Source of the DNA: Lactuca virosa
Taxonomy: Eukaryota > Streptophyta > Magnoliopsida > Asterales > Asteraceae
Assembly: GCA_928212115.1 (NCBI GenBank)
Contig: CAKMRJ010005745.1
Span: forward strand, 104,310,704-104,374,703
Direction of reading: 5' to 3'
Length of the DNA: 64,000 nucleotides
The notes below the pieces were generated by a model. The model searched no databases. It had not been told where the DNA came from and saw only the letters and a list, made by a program, of their open reading frames with translations. A program made the translations under genes and the position numbers. This document shows, in pieces, positions 1 to 11,449 of this stretch; position 1 is the first letter of the stretch; each line of letters opens with the position of its first letter.

Positions 1-239
1 TTCTAAAACCCTAGTATTGTTTTTGAAAAGTTCAAATCACACCCTTATGGTTTTATTAATTAATTAAGGTGTATAATTAAAAGAGGTTTAATAAATCCAT
101 AAAAGTTTTGGTTTACAATTTAATTGAATTAAAAGTATAATCGTTAAATTTGACCACCTAGTATTTTAAAAGTGTAAAATACACCCTATACTATATATAA
201 CATTAAAAGTCTAACATTATATATATGTATGAGTAAAAG

Positions 240-972
240 TCAGTCTTACCGTTAGTAGGCCTCATTCACGAAGCTGGTCTATAAGGAGTGTTTAAGGAAA
301 TTGCCTATAAAATGGCGATTGAATGGGTATCCATTCTTACCCACCGCACTCTTGACTAGTGGAGGGTCGTTAGCCGAACAGGTAGGATAGGACAAAACCT
401 TCCATTATAAGTATACTGAAGTACAAAAGTAACTAAATGTTTTACAAATTCCCAATCTTAGTTACTTAGGCAAAAGTGAATTGATGCAATTCCATGAAAT
501 TACACTTTGTGCCCTTGCGAAGACGTTAGTGGAGCGTGTGTGGTTTACCGACACACTAAATGGTTCTAAGCAAAGGTAGCAAAGGGTGACTCAATGTTTG
601 TCATAGTTCGGTGGAGCGTGTGTGGTTTACCGGCACATCGAATAGGTGACTGTAACATGTGAGGGCACCATGTAAGTTTGCATGGTTATTCACACCCGCT
701 TTGTGATCCTCGGCATCCCAGTCACAAACTAGAGGGGCATATCGAGATTTAAACATGCCATTGAAATGTTCAATGAATCTCAAAGGATCTAGGAGTTTTC
801 ATAGATTTTAAAACTTAAATTTTTTTTTTCGTTTTTCGTGGTGGAAATTAGTGAATCGTCATTCACTTACCTTCAAATATTCTGCAAACTAGATTACGGC
901 ATCCCTTTTCTAGGTTGTAGCGTATTGTGTTGGGTCCTAGCCTTAGTATCTCATTTGGGTGATTTACTAAGG
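240..972 (+). other. Structured leader: consecutive hairpins upstream of gag
   Basis: At least eight inverted repeats follow one another. Stem pairs are 427-436/458-467 (10 bp, perfect), 526-531/554-559, 607-613/634-642, 700-706/722-728 (7 bp), 759-765/769-775, 850-856/861-867, 886-893/909-916 and 941-948/965-972 (8 bp). Loops at 707-721 and 894-908 are both 15 nt and share CGGCATCCC. The same hairpins occur in the same order at 13562-14330 and 59035-59790, with changed but still pairing stems. No ORF is conserved here. The position between primer site and gag suggests an RNA role such as packaging, dimerisation or translation control, but this is inference. Confidence 0.65.
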
Positions 973-1018
973 ACTCAATCAATCAACTAACTTGAATTTG
1001 TTTTCTCCCGCTTTGTAG

Positions 1019-1723
1019 ATGTCAAAGTTCGACAACTATGGTCTTCCCAAATCCCGTGGAACAAGCTTTCCACATGAAGATGATATTCCACGATTCGATC
1101 GAGGAACAAGAAATCATGCTTCACTTCCTCCACCTCCTCCACCTCCTCCAATTATTCTCCCTAACCCACAAGTTCGAAGGCTTGAAAAGTTCAAGCTCAC
1201 TCAAGCCCTTTTGGCAAGCAAACATATAGAAGGAAAGTCGGTGTGTGCACACGTCCGAGGGATGAAGTCACACATTGATAGGTTAAGAATGTTGGGATCC
1301 GTTGGTTGTGAGGAGATGGCTGTTGATTGGGTTCTTCAGTCACTTCCTAACTCATATAGTGAGTTCGTAAGAGAGTACTATATGATGAACTACTACGTGA
1401 CCATTATAGATCTCACCTATATGCTTATTGCTGCTGAATCAGCAATGGTTTGGCGCAATGGAAAAGCAAAGTTGATTGGTGAATCTGCCTTCAAGACCTC
1501 TATGGATATAGACAATGGCAACGAAAGACATGCTATGATCGAAAAGTTTGATCATAAGAGAAAGGCAATGTCTGAAGTAGTTCCATGTCCTGTTCTGAAA
1601 GAGTCGATTTGCTTTTATTGCCAAGAGAAGGGGCATTGGAGACGAAGTTGCCCTATTTACCTAAGAGATCTAAGAGATGGGAGAGTCAAAACGTATGGCT
1701 CTGCTTTAGGTAAAATCCATTGA
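1019..1723 (+). CDS. gag-like protein of Copia-type element
   Basis: A 234-residue ORF starting at the ATG that its two sister elements also have (14349, 59814). It has a proline run at about residues 37-44, a helical gag-type middle, and one CCHC zinc knuckle with C198, C201, H206 and C211 (CX2CX4HX4C), typical of Copia nucleocapsid domains. It is shorter than a usual Copia gag-pol and is followed by non-coding DNA, so no polyprotein is made. Of the three copies in the window, only this one is open from start to stop; the other two carry frameshifts and stops. A role in packaging element RNA in particles supplied by an autonomous partner is possible but unproven. Confidence 0.7.
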   Translation: MSKFDNYGLPKSRGTSFPHEDDIPRFDRGTRNHASLPPPPPPPPIILPNPQVRRLEKFKLTQALLASKHIEGKSVCAHVRGMKSHIDRLRMLGSVGCEEMAVDWVLQSLPNSYSEFVREYYMMNYYVTIIDLTYMLIAAESAMVWRNGKAKLIGESAFKTSMDIDNGNERHAMIEKFDHKRKAMSEVVPCPVLKESICFYCQEKGHWRRSCPIYLRDLRDGRVKTYGSALGKIH

Positions 1724-4700
1724 TTAACTCTTTTAAACTCCTATTCTAGATTCTTAATACATAATGTGATAAGATTACAATTGATGTTTTGTAGGATCGA
1801 AGAAAAGAGAGGAAGCTTAAGGGAAGAAGTAAGCAGAATCTAACCGTGAAGAAATGGATTTTGATCGCATTACTTGAAGATTAGATTCTTGAGCTACTAC
1901 TTAGAGTTAGAATTAGATTGCTAAGAAATATGTATTAGCATAGTTTTTCAATGAATTGCATTGTAAGGACAAAATTTTTCCGCAATAAAATAAATTTTGA
2001 CTTTATATTATTTATTTATCCTTGCAATGGCGTGTATGAAAAATTGATTAGCAATAATGGATTTGATTCTTAACTATGGAAATGTCAAAAATTTACCAAA
2101 AAAGGAGAGTTTCTCATCGCCCAAGTTTCAGTTGGACATAAATTTGGAATCACGCAACTTGGTTGCATGATGAATGAGAAATTTCATATTTCGAAATTAG
2201 ACTAATTCATTGACAAAGTGTCAAGTGAAGGACTAGGAGATCGAGTACACAAAGTTGTGTGTTGATCAAAGTCCACCATAAGAGTAGCAAATATGTTCGT
2301 CATGATTTACTAAAGGTTTAGTAAATATGATTATACTTATAAGATTAAGTGTAATTCTGAATTGATTGAAAATGTTTAAATCAATAGCAGAACGAATAAG
2401 AAGAATCAAGTAGGCAGAAAGATAAAAGTTTCTCCATTCTAAGAAGAAGGGAGAGTACCTTTTATGTTTTATAAGTCTTAATGATTAAGAACCATATCTC
2501 AATTGATCCTCTAAGTGAGTCTTAGTACAATTGCATGTCTAAGAAGAGGAATCAAGAATTGAAGAAATGGTTAAATCAAAAAGTCAATCATACTTCGTTC
2601 CAAACAAGTCTTAGAGTTAAGATTGTGACAATGAGTGACAAGTCTTAAGAAGGTTTATAACATTCATCAAATGTGGAAAGTTGTGATGTCTTAGACAAGA
2701 CAAAAGACCAACTAGGACCAATTTTATGAAGTGTTTTGTTTTGATAAAAACTACACTAACTCTTGAATATTTGTTTGTCAAGAAATGTTTATTGACAAGA
2801 GAATCTTATACGTCAAGGAGTCAGTGGGAGTCTCAATGGTCTTGAAAGGTTTCAAGAACAAATCAAAATAAACCTTATCGATCATCACTAGCACACGAGT
2901 TGAGGTTTACAACCTATCGTGTTGACACTATTTTGTTTCTGTGCCATTCCAATTGAGTTAATTATGCATGTGAGTCCTATGAGTTCTCGTTTGAATGCAT
3001 AAAAGGCAAGGACCTTGATCAATGAAAGTACATTGATAGGAAAGGGTGAGCTGCTTAACTACTTGGAAGACATGGTGGGCAGCTGTGTTACCATAAGGCA
3101 AGAAGTCAAGATTAAGAAAGTTCGGTCCATATGAGTTTGAATTTGTCGTAAACTTTGGTTTTGACAAATTCACATGGATAGGAACACATACACCATTAAA
3201 ATCTAAGTGAAAATGACTGTGAGGAAATGCTTTCACTAAGAAAGATTTTAAGAAGATAGTGAAATTGAATTCTCGAATTCGATTATGGTTACGGTATCCC
3301 TTTCCATGATTCGAATTGTGAGATTTGGCAAGACACACATATGAACTATCTAAAGAAAAGGTGTATAAGCTTAGATAAAGGATTATCAAAGCATTAGGTA
3401 TTAGAAACATGAACTTAAGAAATTCAACAAGTATTGTTTTTCTGCAAGTTAAGTTGGTTTCTGAATACATGTCAAAGCTAGTGGGAGCATAAGTGTTATG
3501 TTTATAATAATCATCATGATAGTGGGAGCATAAATGTTATGATTGTATGATTATTATGGAAAGTATTGCAAGTTAGCAATATTAATTATAGAAAACAATA
3601 GTTATACTTTGCAAAGTTGCAAGAGTTGAAAAGTTGTTTTGCTATAATTAAGGGAGAGAATATTATGCTTCATTTCAAATCTAAAGGCTTAGGTTGTGGA
3701 ATGTTAATAATTTAGTCAAGGAAACATAGTGTGTTCACAATTTTCGATTATGATTACGGCATTCCTCTTCATAGTTCGAATTTTGAGAACGTAGCACATA
3801 AAATATTATGGCAGAAGATTGATAAAGTATCAAATCTTTATGTAAGACGTTATGCATCGTGTCCCATACGCTTCGGGTATAGGATCGATTGCAAATGCTA
3901 TAATATTTGACCATTCTAAAATTTTCCAAATGTCTAGCGCATTTAGAGGGAAAAAGGACAAGAATCGGTTTTGACTAAGATAATTAAACAACTATCAAAG
4001 GACAATCCAAAGTTCGCCGAGGATTGGTCGCTTGTGAGTAGTTGGAAGTATAGTATTGGATGGAACATATCGACATTATTATAAATAGATAAGATTCTAT
4101 TAAGAATGAGTTGTCATATGGAAAATATGGAAACATGTCCATATTGGGAATTGAATATTGAAAATCTATGTCTAGATTAGAAACTTTTATGCAAAAGGAT
4201 GTTCAAAGGAATGTACTTTGAGTGAGAGACATCACATCTAAGGAATTGTCTTGTAACAATCACGATAGAGGACTTTGTAATTTCATTGGCAATAGTCATT
4301 GTGACTTTAGTGCAGTGACATTACAAAAGGATCGTTGCATAAAATGTTAGAATCTAGCATATTCCATAAGTGGCAAGGATTTGATATTCTTTCACTTGTG
4401 AAAAAGGATTGGGAGTTGTGAAATGAGTATGATTGGAAATGTGTTCATTTGATCTATTTCACAAAGTAAGAACCATAGGTAAACATTGTGTGCATACTAA
4501 GAGCATGGGACAAGTGTTGTAATAATTCAAGTAAGAAGTTGATTACCCGAAACAACAAATAATGAGTAATCGATATGGTGATAAATAAAAGGTGTTTTAT
4601 TTATGCTCAAAGGTTTGAGGCCATATGGGATTAGTATTATTCTTGTGTTTCACTTTGCATGTTTTGACTTCCTGAATGATTTAATTGGTTAAGAACAGTC

Positions 4701-5396
4701 AAATTATTCGAACGGGCCACAGTCGTTCATATGTTGGAAGTAGGTATGAATAAAGACTGTCGTGAATTGGTGTGTGGATTGTCTAAAGAGTATTAGACAT
4801 AAGCAAATGTTTGCTGCAACGTTCATGAGTGCTTATGAATATGATTTGAGCATTGATTAAACCCACGCTCACTTGGATCACTACATGAATTGTATCACGA
4901 GTGATTGGTGAGACGATAACATCTTATATTCTTGAAACCAAGATGTGTGAGTTGTATCTTGCAAATCGGTTGCACATTGATAATATGTAAACGCACCAGT
5001 AACTTGGTGTTATAAAACATATTGTTGTGTGTGATTCGGTGAGTAAGTGCAAGCGAGCATTGAATCAAAGTTTATCCGTTCCTTTTATCCAAAGAAGGAT
5101 AAAAGCGATATCTTTGGGCCCCTCGATGATTTAGTGATGACAAACGTAAATGCTCGGCCGGGCTAGGGCTAATTTGATTTGTTCAATTAGTCAGTCGTCA
5201 TAAATCGGAAGTCGAGAAATAGTACAGAAAGAATGATTATAAATCATGTCTTACGATATCTAGAATGGAGGAATATATGATCCCTTATCTAAAGGACACG
5301 CGTATCTGATAGGATCAGAGTTGACAGCGGCTTTGGAAAGCTACGATTGCAGATCAGGATCTGAAGTCATACGCAGAATAGTTATTAGACTTATCC
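1724..5396 (+). other. Non-coding interior of the Copia-type element
   Basis: About 3.7 kb with no coding capacity beyond chance ORFs; the longest lies on the opposite strand. It aligns in order with 14950-18735 and 60500-62600. Two strong hairpins with the conserved 15-nt loop lie here: stem 3270-3288/3304-3324 with loop 3289-3303, and stem 3733-3753/3769-3790 with loop 3754-3768. Phrases such as AGTGGGAGCATAA recur around 3480-3535. No pol domain could be read in any frame. Confidence 0.6.
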
Positions 5397-5407
5397 AAGT
5401 GGGAGAC

Positions 5408-6208
5408 TGTTGGATTAGTGTCTAAGTCCATAACTATTTTGGTATGTACTTGACCCGATGGTGCATGGTCCTTTTGGGTTGCCTTCACCAAAGCAACTTG
5501 ATAGGATGAATTATGGAGAGAAAGGATTAAATATGATTTATTAATATATTATGAGAATAATATATTAAAGGAGAAATCATATTGTTTAATTAATATTAGT
5601 CAAGAATTAATTAGTAATTAGTTTTGTGACTAAAAGAGATTAATTAAACTTAAGGGACTGGAATTGTAATTATAAGATAATTGCAATTTGGGCTATGGAT
5701 TGCCTTATATTAAGGAGTGGACGAATTCTATGGGGAAACCCATTAGAAATCGTCCAAGGCCCTTAAGGAAAGGAGTCCATGGGTTGCTTAGGGCTTAAGC
5801 ATCCAAATTAGGGTTTCCTTGTTAGATAACCCTAATAGCCTCACTATATATAGAGCCCTTATGCCTCAAAAACGTGGACAAGCTTCCTTCTAGGGTTTCC
5901 ATACGTTTTTGAGAGCCTCCTTCTCTTCTCCTCTTCATCCTCTTGTTCTTGGTGTTTGTGAACCATTAGAGGAGTGACATTTGTGACTCTAAGCTTTCTA
6001 AAGTCAATACAAGAAGGATTTGAGATTGTTATTGCTACATAACAATTAAGGTATGATCTAAACCCTAATTTATATGTTATATTGATTATCATATACTAGA
6101 TCTAGGGTTTATAGTCTTGGATGACTTGCATGTACAATAGAGAAACCTAGATCCAAGCATTAGGGTTTGTATGAGCACATATGATGTTCTTATGATCAAA
6201 ACCCATCA
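5408..6208 (+). repeat. 3' LTR of Copia-type element
   Basis: An 801-bp LTR beginning TGTTGGATTAGTGTCTAAG and ending CCCATCA, directly after the purine tract AAGTGGGAGAC (5397-5407). It shares its beginning and general layout with the 761-bp LTRs at 11804 and 18746 and the 781-bp LTR at 57440, but is clearly more diverged than those are from each other. A promoter-like TATATATAG lies near 5844. It joins Gypsy LTR sequence at 6209. Confidence 0.85.
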
Positions 6209-7906
6209 ATAAATTCATTCATAATTACTTTCAAGAAAACAATGTATCAACATTATCTCATTACAAATCCCAAGATCAGATCATAATAAACTCTGCGGGT
6301 GTGTGTATAGATCATGCCGGCGCCTTCCCGCGATCATCACTAGTACCTGAAACACATAACACTGTAAGAATAAAAGCTTAGTGAGTTCCCCAAAATACCA
6401 CTCTAACACATATTAGCCACTCAAGGCTATAACTCTGCTGACCCTCTGGTCAGTGTGTCTCAGTGGGACCCTCCAGTCCCAACTCTCTGTGGGCCCTCTA
6501 GCCCTAACTCTATGGACCCATAGGTCCTAACTCTATGGACCCACTGGTCCTATCTCTGGAAACTCTGAATCATGCATATCACAATAACACATAAATAGCA
6601 TACAATTACACTGGCACATAACTCAACAGTACACTAGCACATAACTCTGTTACCACTCTAGGGAAAGTATAGTGAGAAGACTCACCTCAGATGCCTCGGT
6701 AAATCTCTGACTCGGTAGAAATATGGCCTAGCCTCCGCCTAATCACATAAAGTAAATACTCTCATAAATATAACTCTCGAGACTAGACTCAACCCTCTCT
6801 TGGCACCCTCAGAAGAGTAAAAGACCATTTTACCCCTCTCTTGACACAAAGACCCCTTTGTTGACCAAACCCTCAAAGTCAACAAAAGTCAACGGTCAAA
6901 CTTTGACCCGACTCGCCGAGTGCATTTGGGCGACTCGATGAGTCTACACGTGTCCACTATCCCTCTAGTCTCGCATGACACGTCGAGTCTTTCCCCTGAT
7001 CGACGGGTTACACCTGGCATGAATCGCGGGGCCACCCCGACTCAACTCGCCGAGTCCCAATATGAACTCGGCGAGTTCCTCCTTGAACTCCAGTCCTCTA
7101 TTTCTCTCTGACTCACCGAGTCATTTCCCCCAACTCGGCAAGATACTCACTGAGTAAACTATGGGAAAATCCTAGCCCTACTCGTCGAGTCTGTTCTTGG
7201 GACTCGACGAGTTCATGCCATGCTCAAGCTCAAATGACCTCCTGAGGTCAGATCCGTTCCTCTAATCCATAGATCTGGCCTTCTTAAGCAATATAAACAC
7301 GTAAAGTCTGGATCTTGATGCCCATGCAAAGACCCAAAGGCTCTATTTGAAGAAATGGCCTCAATATGTCATCCTAAGCTCATATTACCCAATGTCACCC
7401 CATAAAGATCAGGGAGTTAAGGTCTCTGGACCTCTTTGGATCCAAATCCGAAGCCTCAACACAAGAAGGGACCAATTGCACCATCAATCATACTCTAAAT
7501 GGGCTAGAAACCCTAACTCTCAAGGATTAACACCCAAAACTGAAGAAGGATCGAAATATACCTCAATATGAAGTTCTTAGGCTCTGAAATCCACAGAATA
7601 ACACCCTCTTCAGCTCCTTCTTTGCCTTGGTCACCTTCTTGCAAAAACACCCACACAAGGATCAAAAATGGCCTCTCCTTCCTCACAACCGCTCTAGATC
7701 GCTTAGGGTTTTACTCAGGGGTCTGGTAGCCGTACTTGGTGGCTATAAGCCCCTTTAAATAGGTCTCAAACCCCGGGGATTAGGGTTTTATTAAACAGCG
7801 CGGACTCTCCGAGTCCACTAGTCGACTCGCCGAGTCCGGTTATTAACCCGGATGGAATTCGCGACTCTACTCGGCGAGTCTAAGCACCAACTCGCCGAGT
7901 CCCTTT
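6209..7906 (-). repeat. Partial Gypsy LTR rich in ACTCGNCGAGT palindromes
   Basis: This matches, in reverse orientation, the complete solo LTR at 46512-48224 and the LTR from 62670. Shared blocks include the GGCGCCTTCCCGCGATCATC stretch (6320s), the string of short GACCCT/GGACCC units (6430-6560) and dense ACTCGCCGAGT-type palindromes at 6910-7215 and 7800-7905. The expected outer end is missing on both sides. The left end is cut by the Copia-type LTR at 6208. On the right, the LTR start (TGTAACACC and about 60 bp) is absent and the sequence passes straight into pol at about 7907. Confidence 0.85.
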
Positions 7907-9714
7907 CCGATGTTGCCACTGGACCTGCACCAGGGGCACTTCCTTGTTTCTCAGAACCTTGATCTTCTGATCCATAATCGCCACCGGTCTCTCAACATAG
8001 TTCAGGCTCGCATCCATCTGAATATCCTCTAATGGTACCACTGCCGACTCGTCGGCAATACACTTCCTCAGCTATGAAACGTGAAAGGTGTCATGAATCT
8101 GGCCCAACTCTGCAGGTAGTTCCAACCGGTAGGCTACCCGGCCTACCCTCGCAATCACTCGGAATGGACCAATATAACGGGATCCCAGCTTGCCCCTCTT
8201 CCTAAACCGGATCACTCCTTTCCAAGGAGATACCTTCAGGAGTACGAAGTCTCCAACTTGGAACTCGAGCTCTGACCGTCGTCTATCCGCATAACTCTTC
8301 TGACGGCTCTGGGCCATCAGTAACCTCTGTCTGACCTGCTGAATCTGCTCGGTCGTCTGAAGCACAATCTCTGTACTACCCATCACACGTTTCCCCACCT
8401 CTCCCCAACAAATGGGAGTCCGACCCCTCCTTCCATACAACAGCTCAAAGGGTGGCATACCAATGCTCGAATGATGGTTGTTGTTATAGGAAAACTCAGC
8501 CAAGGGTAAGTACGTGTCCCTACTCCCTCCGAAGTCCAATACACATGCCCGAAGCATGTCCTCGAGCGTCTGAATCGTCCGCTCGCTCTGTCCGTCAGTC
8601 TGTGGGTGGTATGCGGTACTAAAATGCAACCTCGTACTTGCACCCACGCCCATCATTTCCTCCATCCTGGTTGCATCGACACCTTTTGCAGTCCTCGGCA
8701 ATTTGGTGATGAAATCCATGGTAATCTGTTCCCACTTCCACTCGGGAATCTCTAGTGGCTGCAGCTTACCATGGGGACGCTGGTGCTCGGCCTTAACCCT
8801 GCGACAGGTCAAGCATCTCTCTACAAACCATGCGACATCCCTCTTCATACAGGGCCACCAATACTCCTTTTTCAAGTCCAAATACATCTTAGTGGCCCCG
8901 GGATGGATCGAGAACCTCGATCGATGCGCCTCCTCCATCAAGATGGTACGCGTTCCGCCCACAAACGGTACCCAAATCCGACCCTGAAATGTCATAAGCC
9001 CTCGACTATCGGTAACGAACTCCGATACCTGCCCGATCACTCGCTCCCTTTTGCGGTTCTCCGGTCTCATGGCCTCCGTCTGGGCCCCTCGAATGGTGTC
9101 CCACACCGGAGTCATCACTGTCAGTCTCATACAAACGTCTTGTATAGGGGCATTCTTCGCCCTGCGACTCAGGGCATCAGCTACAACATTACCTTTGCCC
9201 GGGTGGTACAGGATCTCGCAATCATAATCCTTCACCACATCCAACCACCTCCTATGACGCATGTTCAGGTTGGGCTGATCCATCAGATACTTCAAACTCT
9301 TGTGGTCCGTGTATATGGTACACCGAACCCTATACAAATAGTGACGCCATATCTTGAGGGCAAACACTACTGCCCCCAACTCCAGATCGTGGGTGGGATA
9401 TCTCGTCTCATGAGGCTTCAGCTGTCTCGATGCATACGCTATCACATGCCCTCTCTGCATAAGCACCGCACCCAACCCCAATATCGATGCGTCACAATAC
9501 ACCACGAAATCCTCCATCCCTTCCCGAAGGGCTAACACGGGGGCTTCGCACAATTTCTGGCGAAGTGTCTCAAACGAGGTCTGCTGCTCCGGACCCCATG
9601 AAAAGGAACACCCTTCCGGGTCAATCTGGTGAGAGGCACGACAATCTTGGAGAAATCTCGAATAAATCTCTGGTAATAGCCGGTCAATCCCAGAAAACTC
9701 CTGATCTCGGTGGG
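7907..9714 (-). pseudogene. Gypsy pol, 3' half: RT tail, RNase H, integrase (defective)
   Basis: A Ty3-type RNase H begins with the YCDAS motif and the TDHKSLKYL block. The HHCC integrase zinc finger follows, with its cysteine pair in CLTCRRVK, then the integrase core start (MDFITKLP) and the HPQTDGQSERTIQTLED block holding the catalytic Glu. Between these two core parts the reading frame is kept, but about 60 residues are missing around 8630-8672, including the second catalytic Asp. The integrase C-terminal part (QVGDFVLLKVSPWKG) is present. A TAG replaces a Gln codon just after HDTFHVS (8071), and the frame then continues to about 7915 before LTR sequence. One-base losses near 9604 (T run) and 9717 split it from the upstream RT. 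It cannot yield active enzyme. Confidence 0.88.
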
Positions 9715-10990
9715 AGTCTCGGCACCTCCCAACTCATAACCGCCTCAATCTTGGCCGGGTCGACCAATATCCCCTTCTGATTAACAAGATGCCCCAAGAA
9801 CTGGACCTCTCGCAACCAGAAATCACACTTGGAGAATTTGGCATAAAGCCTCTCCGTCCTCAATACCCCGAGAATCTCTCTCAGATGCTCCTCATGCTGC
9901 TCTCTAGATCTCGAATACACCAATATATCGTCGATGAACACGATCACCGAGCGATCCAACATCGGTCTACACACCCTGTTCATGAGATCCATGAATGCTG
10001 CTGGTGCATTGGTGAGCCCGAAAGGCATCACCATGAACTCGTAATGCCCGTAACGAGTCCTGAACGCTGTCTTCTGGATATCCTCATCACGCACCCTCAT
10101 CTGATGATATCCAGACCTCAAATCGATCTTGGAGAACCAAGACGCTCCCTGCAATTGATCGAATAAATCGTCGATCCTCGGTAAGGGGTAACGGTTCTTG
10201 ACCGTCAGTTTGTTCAACTCCCGGTAATCAATGCACATCCGGTGTGAACCATCCTTTTTCTTGACGAAAAGGATCGGCGCTCCCCACGGCGAGCTACTCG
10301 GCCGTATAAACCCCTTCCCCAACAGCTCCTGAAGCTGCGAGGATAACTCCTGCATCTCTGGCGGCGCAAGGCGATAGGGCGCCTTGGCGATAGGCGCTGC
10401 CCCCGGAACCAAATCGATACGGAACTCTACCTGCCTCTCGAGAGGCACACCCGGCAACTCGTCGGGGAAAACATCCGGGAACTCACGCACTATCGGGACC
10501 TCATCGACCGACCTCGGTCTCTCTGCATCTACTCTCGTATCCACCACATAAGCCACAAACCCACTACAACCCTGCTGCAGACTCTGTCTCGCTCTAGCGG
10601 CCGAACAAAACGCTGACCCAGAACGGGTACCCTTGCCATAAACCGTAAGAACTCCCCCACTAGGGTCTCGTATCGTCACCAACTGCCGCTCGCAGTCGAT
10701 CACAGCTCCGAAACGGCTCAGCCAATCCATGCCCACTATGACACATACGTCCCCCATTGAAATCGGGACTAGATCTATCGGAAACTCGACACCGATGATC
10801 TCGAGTACACATCCTCGAATCACATCAGTAGCATACACCGCTCGCTCGTCCGCTATGGAAACTCGTAGAGGTCGACTCAACGCCTCACGCTGGGTACTGA
10901 TGTGCCGACTAAACGCTAGGGACACAAAAGACCGACTCGCTCCCGAGTCAAATAACACCAAAGCAGGTACAGAACACACAATAAATGTAC
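9715..10990 (-). pseudogene. Gypsy pol, 5' half: aspartic protease and reverse transcriptase
   Basis: The protease motif LFDSGASRSFVS (catalytic D-S-G) comes first, about 55 bp into this segment. The RT follows with PYRLAPPEM, GFIRPSSSPWGAPILFVKKK, the MPFGLTNAPAAF block and the catalytic FIDD box in VFIDDILVYS, all intact. The frame is open from the protease to about 9684. The RT thumb shifts frame near 9717, where one base is missing relative to the continuing LTGYYQRFI frame. Upstream, the frame joins gag only if the 65-nt segment 10991-11055 is removed. On family grounds this was one gag-pol polyprotein cut by its own protease. Confidence 0.88.
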
Positions 10991-11055
10991 CTACGCATAT
11001 CTCAATATAAGCACAATATCTCAACATAAAAATAAATACATGAAAGAATACATAC
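10991..11055 (-). other. Putative 65-nt intron between gag and protease
   Basis: On the minus strand this AT-rich segment starts GTATGT and ends GCGTAG. Removing it joins gag (VVAG) to protease (TFIVCSVPALVLF) in one frame; leaving it in shifts the frame by two. Introns in gag-pol are known for Ogre elements but are unusual elsewhere. At 65 nt it is near the lower limit for plant introns. The alternative is that it is simply an insertion that chanced to carry GT-AG ends. Confidence 0.5.
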
Positions 11056-11433
11056 CAGCCACGACATTGGGCGCAGCGCGGACCTCCTACACGGTCAACT
11101 GGAAGGCTCTCCCTCGTGCCTTCGGTGCCTCGGCCTTTACGGGCCGACTGTCTGTAGCTCTCACTGCAGTAGGGGCAGATCCCTGAGATGCCCCCTGTGC
11201 TGTCCCTCGCAACTGTGGACACTCTGCCTTCCGGTGTCCGGTCTGGTTGCAGTGAAAACATACTGCAAACCCCTTGGGGCAATCCTTGGCCATATGCCCC
11301 TCCTTTCCACATTTGTAGCAAGACCCCGCTCTGCACACCCCATCGTGGCTCTTGCCGCACTTGCCACAAGTGCGGCCCCTCTGACTCCCAGATCTTGAAT
11401 CAGCGGGCTTGGCCCGCTTGGCGGCCGGCTGAG
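11056..11433 (-). pseudogene. Gypsy gag, C-terminal part with zinc knuckles
   Basis: Minus-strand reading gives a basic stretch rich in Ala/Lys/Arg, then CGKCGKSHDGVCR and two knuckles, CYKCGKEGHMAKDC and CFHCNQTGHRKAEC (CX2CX4HX4C), then ARGRAFQLTV. A TAG stop at about 11084-11086 interrupts it just before the protease junction, and another TAG lies near 11438. The N-terminal capsid part is missing because sequence from about 11450 onward belongs to a forward-strand gag of another element. Confidence 0.82.
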
Positions 11434-11449
11434 ACTAGATCTCCGAAAT

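Larger units (their letters stand above)
1..6208 (+). mobile_element. Copia-type non-autonomous LTR retrotransposon (TR-GAG-like), 5'-truncated by window edge
   Basis: The sequence from base 1 matches the interiors of the elements at 11804-19506 and 57440-62669 in order: leader with repeated hairpins, a gag-like ORF, about 3.7 kb without pol, a polypurine tract (5397-5407) and a 3' LTR from 5408. The 5' LTR must lie left of the window. No protease, integrase, reverse transcriptase or RNase H is readable in any frame, so it cannot move by itself. This matches the published TR-GAG class of plant elements (terminal repeats plus a gag domain). It is inserted in the LTR of the reverse Gypsy element that resumes at 6209; the expected 5-bp duplication would be ATAAA at 6209-6213. 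Assignment to Copia rests on the gag zinc knuckle, the Met-tRNA primer site of its sisters and LTR style. Confidence 0.8.

Noticed and set aside
2958..3470. 170-codon minus-strand ORF in the first Copia-type element
   Set aside because: Not conserved in the sister elements, spans a hairpin, and has no recognisable domain.
1724..5396. Decayed Copia pol
   Set aside because: I looked for integrase, RT and RNase H motifs in all frames and found none; the region aligns among the three elements as non-coding sequence rather than as differently decayed pol.
6910..7215. CRISPR-like regular short repeats
   Set aside because: Repeats are palindromes of variable spacing inside a plant LTR; no fixed-length spacers, no cas genes, eukaryotic context.
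8771..9535. 254-codon forward ORF
   Set aside because: Antisense shadow of the Gypsy RNase H/integrase coding strand; no domain of its own.
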